The notes below the pieces were generated by a model that made no database searches, was not told where the DNA came from, and saw only the letters and a program-made list of their open reading frames with translations. DNA of 64,000 nt from Limnoglobus roseus (GTDB lineage: Bacteria > Planctomycetota > Planctomycetia > Gemmatales > Gemmataceae). Position numbers and translations under genes: made by a program. The first letter of the stretch is position 1; the number at the start of each line of letters is the position of its first letter. The stretch spans positions 2,914,001 to 2,978,000 of the forward strand of contig NZ_CP042425.1 in the NCBI RefSeq assembly GCF_008254045.1, read 5' to 3'. This document shows positions 48,539 through 57,229 of the stretch, in pieces.

Positions 48539-48554
48539 TCGCCGGACGCTTTCC
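48539..48554 (-). repeat. IS66 right terminal inverted repeat
   Basis: TCGCCGGACGCTTTCC on the + strand, the exact complement of the left end at 46270-46285. It interrupts an integrase relic just after its NQLWHLRGK segment. Confidence 0.85.
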
Positions 48555-49462
48555 CCGCAGGTGCCAAAGCTGGTTCGGTGCCGACGGCGGGATCGGGTTG
48601 AACGCGACCCCGCGGCCATTTTCGCCCGCCACTGGTTCGCCCGCTTCACGGCCTTGGCGATCGCCTTGCTGTAGCTGTCGGCGGTGTAGAGTCCGGTCGG
48701 CTTCCGCTTTGGGTCGGCCTTCCGCTCCCGGGCGTTGCGCCACGGCCAACAGCCAGAGGGGGGCTTCGTGTTCGCCGCCCGTAACGCCCGGAACTCGGCC
48801 GCCGCCGCAGAGAACAGGTACCTACCCGGGTCATCGCACGCGGGGCGGAACTTGCACAGGTCCCCGGGCCGCATCCCGTCCACCGCTGGAACGCGGCCAT
48901 CGCGCGAAGCGTGGGCGTCATGTGCGGCAGGGTCACGCGGTAGTCCCCCTCATCGACCTGCAGGACGGGGTCCGACTCCCGTGCCGGGGTGCGGCCCCGG
49001 CGGAGGCCGCCGAGGGTGCGCAACACCTCGTACCGGTCGCCGGGCAGCATCTCGCGACACGGCCCACTTGAAGCACCGCCGGACCCGGTCGACCCGGTAG
49101 TTGACTACCCGCCGGCACCATCCCCGGCCCGAAGTCGGCGGCCGGCGTCGGCCCGAACAACTGGCGGAGGACGCGGCTTGCCGTCCGGCTCCTAGTAGTA
49201 GCACTTCGCAGTGCAGCCAGAACGCCAGGATGATTTCGTTCACCGAGAGCGCCAGCGATATAGGGGCCGGCCGGGGCTTCACCTCCTCAACGGGCGTGTC
49301 CCGGCTGAGGCCTTTGATCACTTCGGCGTACCGCTCCTTCGACTCGGCCGAGCCGTACGGGCCGAGGTAGATCGTGTGGCGGGTGCCGTCGGGCCGGGTC
49401 ATTACGACGCGGGCCTGACCGGACATTTTGTGGAACAGGCAGGAAGGGATTCGCTTCGACAC
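48555..49462 (-). pseudogene. Tyrosine integrase/recombinase relic
   Basis: Starts at GTG 49462 (GGAGG seven bases upstream). The N-terminal part SKRIPSCLFHKMSGQARVVM and DGTRHTIYLGPYGSAESKER is typical of planctomycete phage-type integrases, which carry a short DNA-binding arm domain. Downstream, in changing frames, come VVNYRVDRVRRCFKWAVSRD (core-binding domain), MTPTLRAMAAFQRWTG, GMRPGDLCKFRP (first catalytic Arg region), and PSAPNQLWHLRGK where an HxLRH-like motif should be; the middle of the catalytic domain is shortened and the C-terminal Tyr is missing because IS66 cuts the gene. At least three frame changes. Non-functional. Confidence 0.78.
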
Positions 49463-49477
49463 GAGGCAACCTCCGTC

Positions 49478-49504
49478 GAAGTGTGGTAGTCACTACCACA
49501 CTTC
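49478..49504. promoter_or_regulatory. Perfect 13-bp palindrome at the integrase promoter
   Basis: GAAGTGTGGTAGT (49478-49490) and ACTACCACACTTC (49492-49504) are exact inverted repeats around a single C. It lies 15 bases upstream of the integrase start codon, right at the expected promoter position. It could be an operator for a dimeric repressor or part of a recombination site; no T-tract follows, so a terminator is unlikely. Confidence 0.55.
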
Positions 49505-49576
49505 TCGGGTTTCTCGCCGCGCCACCGTTGTGATGGGTTGAGCCTAAAGGCTTCGTCTTACACGGTTTTCCGTCCA

Positions 49577-49651
49577 GTGCCCCAGGCAGGAATTGAAACT
49601 GCGACCTAGTGTTTAGGAAGCGTCCTGCTGTTCGGCAAAGCCTGTCGTGAG
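49577..49651 (-). tRNA. Decayed tRNA-Arg(CCT)-like sequence, possible old attachment site
   Basis: Read on the minus strand, the anticodon loop TTCCTAA with anticodon CCT (49615-49617), a variable region AGGTCG, the T-arm GCAGT-TTCAATT-CCTGC and a CTGGGGCA acceptor 3' end are in correct tRNA register (discriminator at 49578). The 5' acceptor strand, D-arm and the 3' half of the anticodon stem do not match, position 53 is T instead of the invariant G, and no CCA follows. A tRNA 3' half next to an integrase gene is what integration leaves behind. The rest of 49505-49849 holds nothing else recognisable. Confidence 0.5.
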
Positions 49652-49849
49652 AAAACGATTGAAAGCAAGCATACCCTGCGAAGTGATGAAGCCGTATCTG
49701 TAACAAAGTCCACCAGGCTCAATCAAAGTCTATCGGAGTCGGATCGAAAATAGGAAAACATCGGAGTTGATTCGGTGGGGCGTGATCGAGGTAATCGGTC
49801 ACGCCCCACCGCGGCCTTCTACCGTCGAAAGCCTCTCCCCAACCCGCGA

Positions 49850-50308
49850 TCAATCGAGGCTGCATTCAATGATGGGGGAGGGGCCTTCGACCTGTGCCGT
49901 CAGCGACGACGTCAGAGGGTCCGCGTACTTGGGCGGGATCTTGAACCACTGCCCCTTCAGGGGCTTCGGGAGTTCCTCGACTCCCTGGGCCCGCCGGGCC
50001 GCCTCGATTTGTTTTTTTACATTCGGCGGGACGGGGAGTTCGAAATACGGGTCGGGGCTGTACACCCCGATCCGCACCGCCCCAACCGGGACGTGGCGGA
50101 CGGCGAACGAACCGTCCGTTTGGATCGCGCCGTAGTACGTGATCTGGTCCGACCCGATCACGCTCACGGTCCCGTAGACGACCGGGCGACCGCGGTACGA
50201 AACCTTCCCCGCTACGTCGGTGCGGGACGGCCCGCACCCGGCGAAGACCGTCAGTCCGATCACCGTGAAAAGACGGGCCACCCATTTCGGAACGGTTCTT
50301 TCTCGCAT
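49850..50308 (-). CDS. Small lipoprotein with carboxypeptidase-regulatory-like domain
   Basis: A 152-residue lipoprotein. The N-terminus VPKWVARLFTVIGLTVFAGC ends in a lipobox (FAGC, Cys near residue 24). The mature part starts VAGKVSYRGRPVVYGTVSVI, the pattern of carboxypeptidase regulatory-like/transthyretin-type beta domains common as small planctomycete lipoproteins. ATG 50308 has GGAGG six bases upstream and lies 26 bases after the DUF1559 stop, so they form an operon; this DUF1559-lipoprotein pairing is frequent in planctomycetes. Molecular function unknown. Confidence 0.85.
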   Translation of the reverse strand: MRERTVPKWVARLFTVIGLTVFAGCGPSRTDVAGKVSYRGRPVVYGTVSVIGSDQITYYGAIQTDGSFAVRHVPVGAVRIGVYSPDPYFELPVPPNVKKQIEAARRAQGVEELPKPLKGQWFKIPPKYADPLTSSLTAQVEGPSPIIECSLD

Positions 50309-50334
50309 CGGGCTCCTCCGGTTGGGTGGGGCTG

Positions 50335-51357
<1,023 letters not shown>

Positions 51358-51436
51358 TTTAGAATCTCTCCCCGGAATGGATAAGGGCAATGAGAGGATT
51401 GACTTCGATTCGCGATCGGTGAGACTCCGTTGGGGA

Positions 51437-53359
51437 TCACCGACCAAGGTTACGGTGCCACTCGGCGTCCAACTCGGGGAGAGATTTGCCGGTGTACTCC
51501 TTCCATACGTCTGCGCTGTAGTGCCCGCTCCGCAGGGCGTCGTTCAAACGCCGAACGAGACTCAGATCGTAAGTCTCGGTCACGTAGTTCAGGAAGTCGG
51601 CCGTCTCCCGCGAATCGCCGTCGTACCGGGCGGTGGCGGGGTCGGGGCGTTCCAGAGAGTTCTTTTCGAACTTGAAGAACCGAACGTAGTCCGCCACCCC
51701 GTGGACGAGCCATCCGGGCGTCGCCCGGCCGCCGTAGGCCTGGACGACGAACGAGGTCGCGTGGACCACCGCACCGACGTCGGAAGGGTTGGCCTGGAAG
51801 TACCCGGCAGACGCCGTGATCCGGTTGCCGGACGTGCTGACCAGGGCGTCCGCGTCCCAGCGGACCGACAGTAGAACCCGGGGCGGCGGGACGAACCCGT
51901 CGCTGGCGAGTTCGTCGCAGATCACCGGGTAGAACTGCTCGCACGCCCGCGCCGCGCGGCCGGCCCACTCGGTCAACGCGGGGGCGTCGGTCGCGTCGAC
52001 CACGAATTCAACGGGGTAGCGGAACACGGCGACGGCCGGGGCCGAGTCGATGGTGATTTCGCGGATCAGTAGGGCGTGCGGTTCCGGGGCCGTGACCCGA
52101 ACGCGAACCGCGGTCACCGTCCGCCCGTTCGGGTTGGCCACCGCCTCGCCGCTTTCAAATCTGCCGAGAGGTTGGAACTCTCGACCGTCGTCCGAGACCT
52201 CGAGCTGCCCGTTCGTCAGGAACCCGTGGCCGGTCGGGTCGCCGGTTTGGATGCGGAGCGACTTCACCGCAACCGGGGCGTCGAACGTGATCGTGAAGTG
52301 GTCGGCCGCCCCCGGGCGGGTCGCGGACATGAAACAACTGAGCGGATTGCCGTCGAAGGCATACTGACGGATGAAACCGTCGCGGCTCGGCAACGTCGTT
52401 CGGACGGAGGCGAGCACGGCGTTCAAGGCCGTGTCGTCCCGCGGGGCGGACCGGGCGACTTGTGCCGGGACCATTTTCGTGCCGGCCCGGCCGAACGAGT
52501 CGGCGAAGAACGCGGCCGTGCCGATGCACCCGCTTACGACCAACAAGCCGACGAGAATCTTGACTTTGGCGGCCGCGACGGCCAGGGATTGACCGGCCAG
52601 AGCGAGAGCGGCCGGCGAGACCAGACCCGAGGCCACGGGGGCACCCGACCCGAAGCTCGCCGCGGCGGCCGTCGTGTTCGATGCCAGAGCGACCGGGACG
52701 CCTGCCGCGGCCGACCCGCTGGCGAGTAGCACCGTCATCCCCGCGAGGGAGAGCACGACGCCCCGCTTGACCAGGCGGGCGTGCAGCAACTCGCGGGCGT
52801 GGTGGAGGCGGCGCTTGACCGTGCTGGCCGAGCAACTGAGCTGCCGCGCAACTTCGTCGCCGCTCATCCCCTCCATGCAGCAGAGCAAGAGTGGCTCGCG
52901 ATACTCTTCCGGGAGGGCGAGGATTTCCTCGTCAATGGTGGCGAGCAACTCCCGCCCCGTGACTTCGGCCAGGGCGTCCCCGTTCGGCCGGATCGGGCTG
53001 CGGGCGTCGCGGATTTTGCGACGGGTCCGGTTCCGCCGAACCTCGCGCGACAGTCGGAAGGCCGTCTCGTAGAGCCACGTGCCAATGGACTCGCGCCACG
53101 TGACCGCCTTCACCTTCCGGGCCAAGACGAGGAAGGTGGCCTGAAACGCATCTTCCGCGTCTTCCCGCGCTTCGAGCACCCGTTGGCAGACCCGCAGCAC
53201 CATCGGTCCGTGGCGATCCAAGACCGCGGCGAAGGCCGCCGCGTTGTTGTCTACCCCAAAGCGGTGGAGCAACTCGCCATCCGTTACGTACCCGTCGGCC
53301 GCCGCGGGATTCAATTGTTGCTGACCGTTCGACACGCTCCCCCCGATCGAGTCAACCAC
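51437..53359 (-). CDS. ECF sigma factor fused to membrane-anchored discoidin-like and degenerate basic-secretory-protease-like domains
   Basis: A 640-residue protein. Residues about 28-110 are sigma region 2 ([40 protein letters not shown]) and about 135-195 region 4 ([34 protein letters not shown]), of the planctomycete ECF type. Two hydrophobic segments follow (about 203-225 and 268-287). Residues about 320-450 resemble an F5/8C discoidin-like beta domain ([20 protein letters not shown]), and about 455-640 a basic secretory protein (BSP) domain. Its expected HExxH zinc motif reads HATSF ([14 protein letters not shown]), so protease activity is unlikely. GTG 53359 is used; GTG 53335 is possible. 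Probably an envelope-sensing sigma factor; the release mechanism is unknown. Confidence 0.87.
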   Translation of the reverse strand: MVDSIGGSVSNGQQQLNPAAADGYVTDGELLHRFGVDNNAAAFAAVLDRHGPMVLRVCQRVLEAREDAEDAFQATFLVLARKVKAVTWRESIGTWLYETAFRLSREVRRNRTRRKIRDARSPIRPNGDALAEVTGRELLATIDEEILALPEEYREPLLLCCMEGMSGDEVARQLSCSASTVKRRLHHARELLHARLVKRGVVLSLAGMTVLLASGSAAAGVPVALASNTTAAAASFGSGAPVASGLVSPAALALAGQSLAVAAAKVKILVGLLVVSGCIGTAAFFADSFGRAGTKMVPAQVARSAPRDDTALNAVLASVRTTLPSRDGFIRQYAFDGNPLSCFMSATRPGAADHFTITFDAPVAVKSLRIQTGDPTGHGFLTNGQLEVSDDGREFQPLGRFESGEAVANPNGRTVTAVRVRVTAPEPHALLIREITIDSAPAVAVFRYPVEFVVDATDAPALTEWAGRAARACEQFYPVICDELASDGFVPPPRVLLSVRWDADALVSTSGNRITASAGYFQANPSDVGAVVHATSFVVQAYGGRATPGWLVHGVADYVRFFKFEKNSLERPDPATARYDGDSRETADFLNYVTETYDLSLVRRLNDALRSGHYSADVWKEYTGKSLPELDAEWHRNLGR

Positions 53360-53754
53360 TCGGTTAACAGCCGATAACCCACTTCAAAAGCCTTACACTT
53401 GGGAGAGGTCAGCGCTTACGGGATTTCGGATAGTGGTTAATGGCCACGGGGCCGAAACAAGGTCAGGAATTTTCAACTTTTCGTCGGCAACATCGAAGAT
53501 GGGCGGCATCCTTCAAGTCGCACCACGTACCAACACGATTCAGGCCAAAGGGAGTCGGCGACTTCTCAATTGTAACAAAGTCTACTAAACCCGCAAAAGG
53601 GGTGGTAAGGACTCCAAGCTCGGGGAACAGGGTACGGCACCGGCGATCGGTAGAATGGCTCACCCCTCACTACGAATAGGCCTAGCAATACGGGAGAAAC
53701 GAAAGAGACGTGTAAACCACTCGTACTTGCCGAACTGCTTGTTTTCAAGGCATT
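53360..53754. other. Intergenic region upstream of the sigma-factor gene
   Basis: About 400 bases, moderately lower in GC than the genes beside it. It should contain the sigma-factor promoter. No supported ORF, repeat or RNA gene. Confidence 0.4.
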
Positions 53755-53804
53755 CGAAGGTAGGCGTTACCGCGGCGGGTGGGCCGCGGTAACGCCTACC
53801 TTCG
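53755..53804. terminator. Perfect 21-bp inverted repeat with 8-base loop
   Basis: Arms 53755-53775 and 53784-53804 are exactly complementary around the loop CGGGTGGG. The stem contains TAGGCGTTACCGCGG. A second, weaker stem GGGCGG/CCGCCC lies at about 53811-53830. It sits 168 bases beyond the 3' end of the secreted-protein gene. No T-run flanks it on either side, so it may be a transcription barrier, an RNA-stability element or a small inverted-repeat mobile relic rather than a classic terminator. Confidence 0.55.
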
Positions 53805-53971
53805 GGCCGGCGGGCGGAATCTTCCCGCCCACTCGGGCCGACCGCACGGCCCCAAGAGTCGGCCGCGTCGCTATCGCGATGTGGTCTGCGATGACTGTTC
53901 ACCGGCGTCCGCGGCGAATTCGGGGCCGGGAGGGCGGATGACTCGGAACGCCCGCCCGGCCGGGCATTCGG

Positions 53972-56216
53972 TCAGCCGACGTGTACGCCGCCGTTGAACG
54001 ACGAATCGAAAGCCAAAAAGCTTTCGATCTCGGCCTGCGTGGCAGCGTCGAAGACTTTCACCTGTGACCCACGGGTCGAGCCGGAGATGATGTCGGCCCG
54101 GTCGTCGTCGTTCAGATCCGTCGCGGCGACGAACGCGCCGTTGAGAGGCGAGGCGGGATAGGCGATCAGGTCCGCGAGCGAGCGGGCGGTGCCGCCGAGA
54201 ATCGCCGCCCCGTCGAAGATGCGCACGGTAGACGAATCCCCCCGGCCGGTGACAATGTCGGCGGACCCGTTGCCATCGAAGTCGCCGACGCCGACCGTGA
54301 CGCCGCCGCGGCCAGTCGGGTCGCCGGCAAAGAAGCTGACCCGTTCGGTGCCCGTTAGGCCGTCGAAGGCCCGGACGTGTGTTCCGCCGCCGACACCCGC
54401 GCCCGTGACAATTTCGGCGCGGCCGTCGGTGTCGAGATCGCCGCCCGCCACGAACACACCGCCGGTGAAATTGGGACTGTACGCGAAGAAGTTGTTCACC
54501 AGTCGGAGGTCGGTTCCGTCGAACACCTTGACGTGCGGGCCGCCGCCCGGCCCGGCGCCGGTGATGATGTCGGCCCGGCCGTCGCCATCCACGTTGGCGA
54601 GTCCGACGTGGACGCCGCCGGTGAAGCCGGCGTCGTAGGCGAAGAAGCTGTCGACTTCCGCCCCGTTCGAACCGTCGAACACCTTGACGTGGGGTCCGCC
54701 GCCGGGGCCGGCCCCGGTGACGATGTCGTCGATGCCGTCGCCGGTCACGTCCCCCGTTGCGACGGACACACCGCCCCCGAAGTTCGCGTCGTAGGCCAGG
54801 AACGAGCGGACCGGGTCGCCCGCGGCATTGTAAACCTTGACGTTCGGCACGCCCCCCGGGCCGGCACCGGCGGCGAGGAAGTGCTCGGGATCGAACCGCA
54901 GTGCCACCACGCCCTGCGGGTTGGCCGTGCCGGGGACCGGCAGGAACAACGGGCTGGCCGACTGCGTCAGTCGGCCGTCTGTCCCGATCGCGAGAACGTG
55001 AAGGGCGTTCCCGGCCGGGTTCAACCCGCCCGCCGTCTCGTGGTTGACGACGTACAAGAACCGCCCGGTGTGGTCGGTGGCCAGTTGGAAGGGGGTGGTG
55101 TCGAAGGTGACCGGGCTGGAACCGGGGGGGGACTGGGAGGATGGCCTTCGGCCCGGCCAGTTCCAGGTTCTGAAGTTCCACCGGGTGTAGCGGGTCGGCG
55201 ATGGAGAGCACGGAGACGCTATCGGTGGCAGAGTTCGCGGTGAACAGGAACCGTGCGTCCGGGCTGATGGCGATCCAGCACGTCCCCTGCCCGGCGCTCG
55301 GGACCGTCTCCACGAAGGTCAGTGCGCCGGCCGCGTCGTAGGTGTAGACACCGATCTGGTTCCCGGCGACGAAGCCGACGTAGAGGATCCGCTCGGTCGG
55401 GTGGGCCTGGAGGCCGAGAACGAACGGCGGGAGGGGCGTGTCGGCCAAGGTCGGGCGCGGCGTCCCGGCCACCTGCGCGAGGGTGCCGTCGGCCTGGATG
55501 CGGAACCCTTCCAGGAGGCTCGCGAACGGGGGGATGAACGGGGGGAGAGGCGGGGCCGGGACGAGCGGGAACGCGAACAGGTCGCTGCCGAACAGGAACT
55601 GGCCGTCGGGGGTAACCAGCGCCTGCGACGGTGACGACCCGGGGCTCACCTCGATCGTGGATTGGGCGATCGGGCTGAGCCGGCCGTCGCTCGCGACGCG
55701 GAAGCCGGTGTAGTTCGGGCGCGACCCGCCGCTCGCCTGCCCTACCGTTTGGTCCCCCTTGTTGACGACGTAGAGGTTGCTGCCCGCGAGGGCGAGACTG
55801 ACCGGCTCGATGCCGCCGGACGCGAACGGAGCGCCGGGTACGAGGCTCAGGGTGCCGTCCGCATGAATGTTGAAGACGGCGATCGTGTCGCTGCCGGAAT
55901 TGACCGCGAACAGGAAGCGGCGGTTAGCATCGACGATCACGTTCTGGTCGGAGTCGTCCGGCCCGAGAATTTCCGTCGGGTTGGGAGTACCGGTCCCGGC
56001 GGTCAGGAACGTGCCGAATGGCGAGAGTTCGCCGGTGGTGGGGTCGCTGCGGTAGGCCAGGATGGAATTTTGGCCCGCTTCGGGGTTGTTGCTTTCGACG
56101 TAGACGATCGTGCGGGGCACCGTCGTCGACGGCAAGCACCGGTCATCGAGTGCCTCGAACGAGAGTGGGTCGGACTTGTGACCTTGACGACAGCGCAGGG
56201 GAGAGGTGAACGACAT
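53972..56216 (-). pseudogene. Secreted beta-propeller/FG-GAP repeat protein, frame broken at a G8 run
   Basis: Two frames (56216 to about 55124, then about 55131 to 53972) together give about 745 residues. The N-terminus LSFEALDDRCLPS is the planctomycete LExRxxPS-type leader of large exported proteins. The first ~350 residues form a lactonase-like seven-bladed propeller (TIVYVESNNPEAGQNSILAY, GQFLFGSDLFAF); the second part is an array of FG-GAP/VCBS-like repeats with GDVTGDGIDDIVTGAGPGGG and GPHVKVFDG units. Deleting one G of the eight at 55124-55131 joins them as VPPGSSPVTFDTTPFQLA. ATG 56216 has AGGAGA about eight bases upstream. Likely a surface adhesion or matrix protein. The break may be real, phase-variable or a sequencing artefact. 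Confidence 0.85.
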
Positions 56217-56811
56217 GGGGCGGTCTCCTGAACGTGAAGGCATCGGGGATACCGAGGCCCGAATTGCCGGGTTGATCCAAAAACATCCTCAAATTGGTGC
56301 GTGGGGCCAGGGCGATGCCGTCCGGCCAATCATTCGTAAATGCCGATTTTCGGTGCCGAGTGCCAATGTTTGAAGATGAGACTATTCCCGTGAACGACCG
56401 AATGCAATCAATTTTCTCGTTCGAGTGGTTCTAGCGGTCGTGCGGTGACGGTATATCCGGAACTCGGTCCGTCGATTTGACACGGCCAAACCTCCTGCCG
56501 GGTGAGCAGCTCAGAGGGGCCAGATCGATTACTTCTGTAGCCGGCGAACGAGAGGTGATTGCGGACGGAATCTGCCGGCCCACCCGGGCGGAGCGGACGA
56601 CCAACCGCGTGCGTCTGATTCTCGCCGTCAAGTCCGCGTCGGTCATCATCGCGGATCATAGCCGGACGGTTCACGGTTTACGACCGCTGGTTTGATCGTT
56701 AAGGCCAAACGGATTCTCGTTCCATTCGGCCCAGACGCCGGTGCCTCAACCGTCTCTCCCATCCGCCGCTTTTGTACCGCATCCCGCCCACCTCGCCGAT
56801 CGCCAGGTCCG
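56217..56811. other. Intergenic region, 600 bases
   Basis: Between divergent units: a leftward secreted-protein gene and a rightward kinase unit. The left half is lower in GC and probably contains the secreted-protein promoter. Short frames at 56408-56674 and 56477-56695 have no family features. Nothing else recognised. Confidence 0.4.
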
Positions 56812-57107
56812 ATGGACTCGCGAACCGCCGTCGCACTCTGCGACCTCGCCCGCTGGTTCGCGGCTGTCGCCAATGTAATCGACGCGCTAGTCGCGGACCC
56901 GGAGGGGTTGACGGCGGCCCAGCGGGAGGTCGCGGCCATCCTTGGCGATCTCGTCGCCGATCTCGACGGCCGCCCGATCTCACCGGCGACTGCGGCTCAC
57001 CTCCACCGAATCGTCCACGACTACTTGGGACCGGCGGCAGGAACTCCAGCGGTCCCTCGGCGGCCCTGGTGGCGGTCGCCGAGGGACCGTTCGGACGGTA
57101 CGAATGA
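56812..57107 (+). CDS. Possible small hypothetical protein upstream of a hybrid kinase
   Basis: ATG 56812 opens about 75 protein-like codons (ARWFAAVANVIDALVADPEG, EVAAILGDLVADLDG), helical and acidic. To reach the nearest natural stop at 57107 it must change frame near 57030; in its own frame it would run on into the kinase gene. Either a frameshifted small gene or a chance frame. It ends 123 bases before the kinase start. Confidence 0.3.
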
Positions 57108-57229
57108 GGCCGCAATCGGCGGCCCCCTCCTTCTCGACTGCCGATCGACCGAAAGTCGCACGCCCCCGTTGCCCAAGGCCCCACAGCCGGGTACAGTCGG
57201 AGTGTGTCCCATCCGCCAGGGGCCATTCG

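Larger units (their letters stand above)
46270..48554 (-). mobile_element. IS66-family insertion sequence
   Basis: A 2.28-kb element bounded by perfect 16-bp inverted repeats: GGAAAGCGTCCGGCGA at 46270-46285 and its complement at 48539-48554. It carries tnpA, tnpB and tnpC in the usual IS66 order on the minus strand. The flanks do not show an 8-bp direct repeat (GGCGGGC-like on the left, CCCGCAGG-like on the right). The left end lies in an IS630 relic and the right end in an integrase relic. TnpC is frame-broken, so the copy is probably immobile unless helped in trans. Confidence 0.85.

Noticed and set aside
49866..50285. 139-codon minus-strand frame overlapping the small lipoprotein
   Set aside because: The lipoprotein frame has a lipobox, a regulatory-like domain and a good ribosome site.
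56408..56695. Small overlapping frames in the gap before the DUF4118 kinase
   Set aside because: No start context and no protein-like pattern on either strand.
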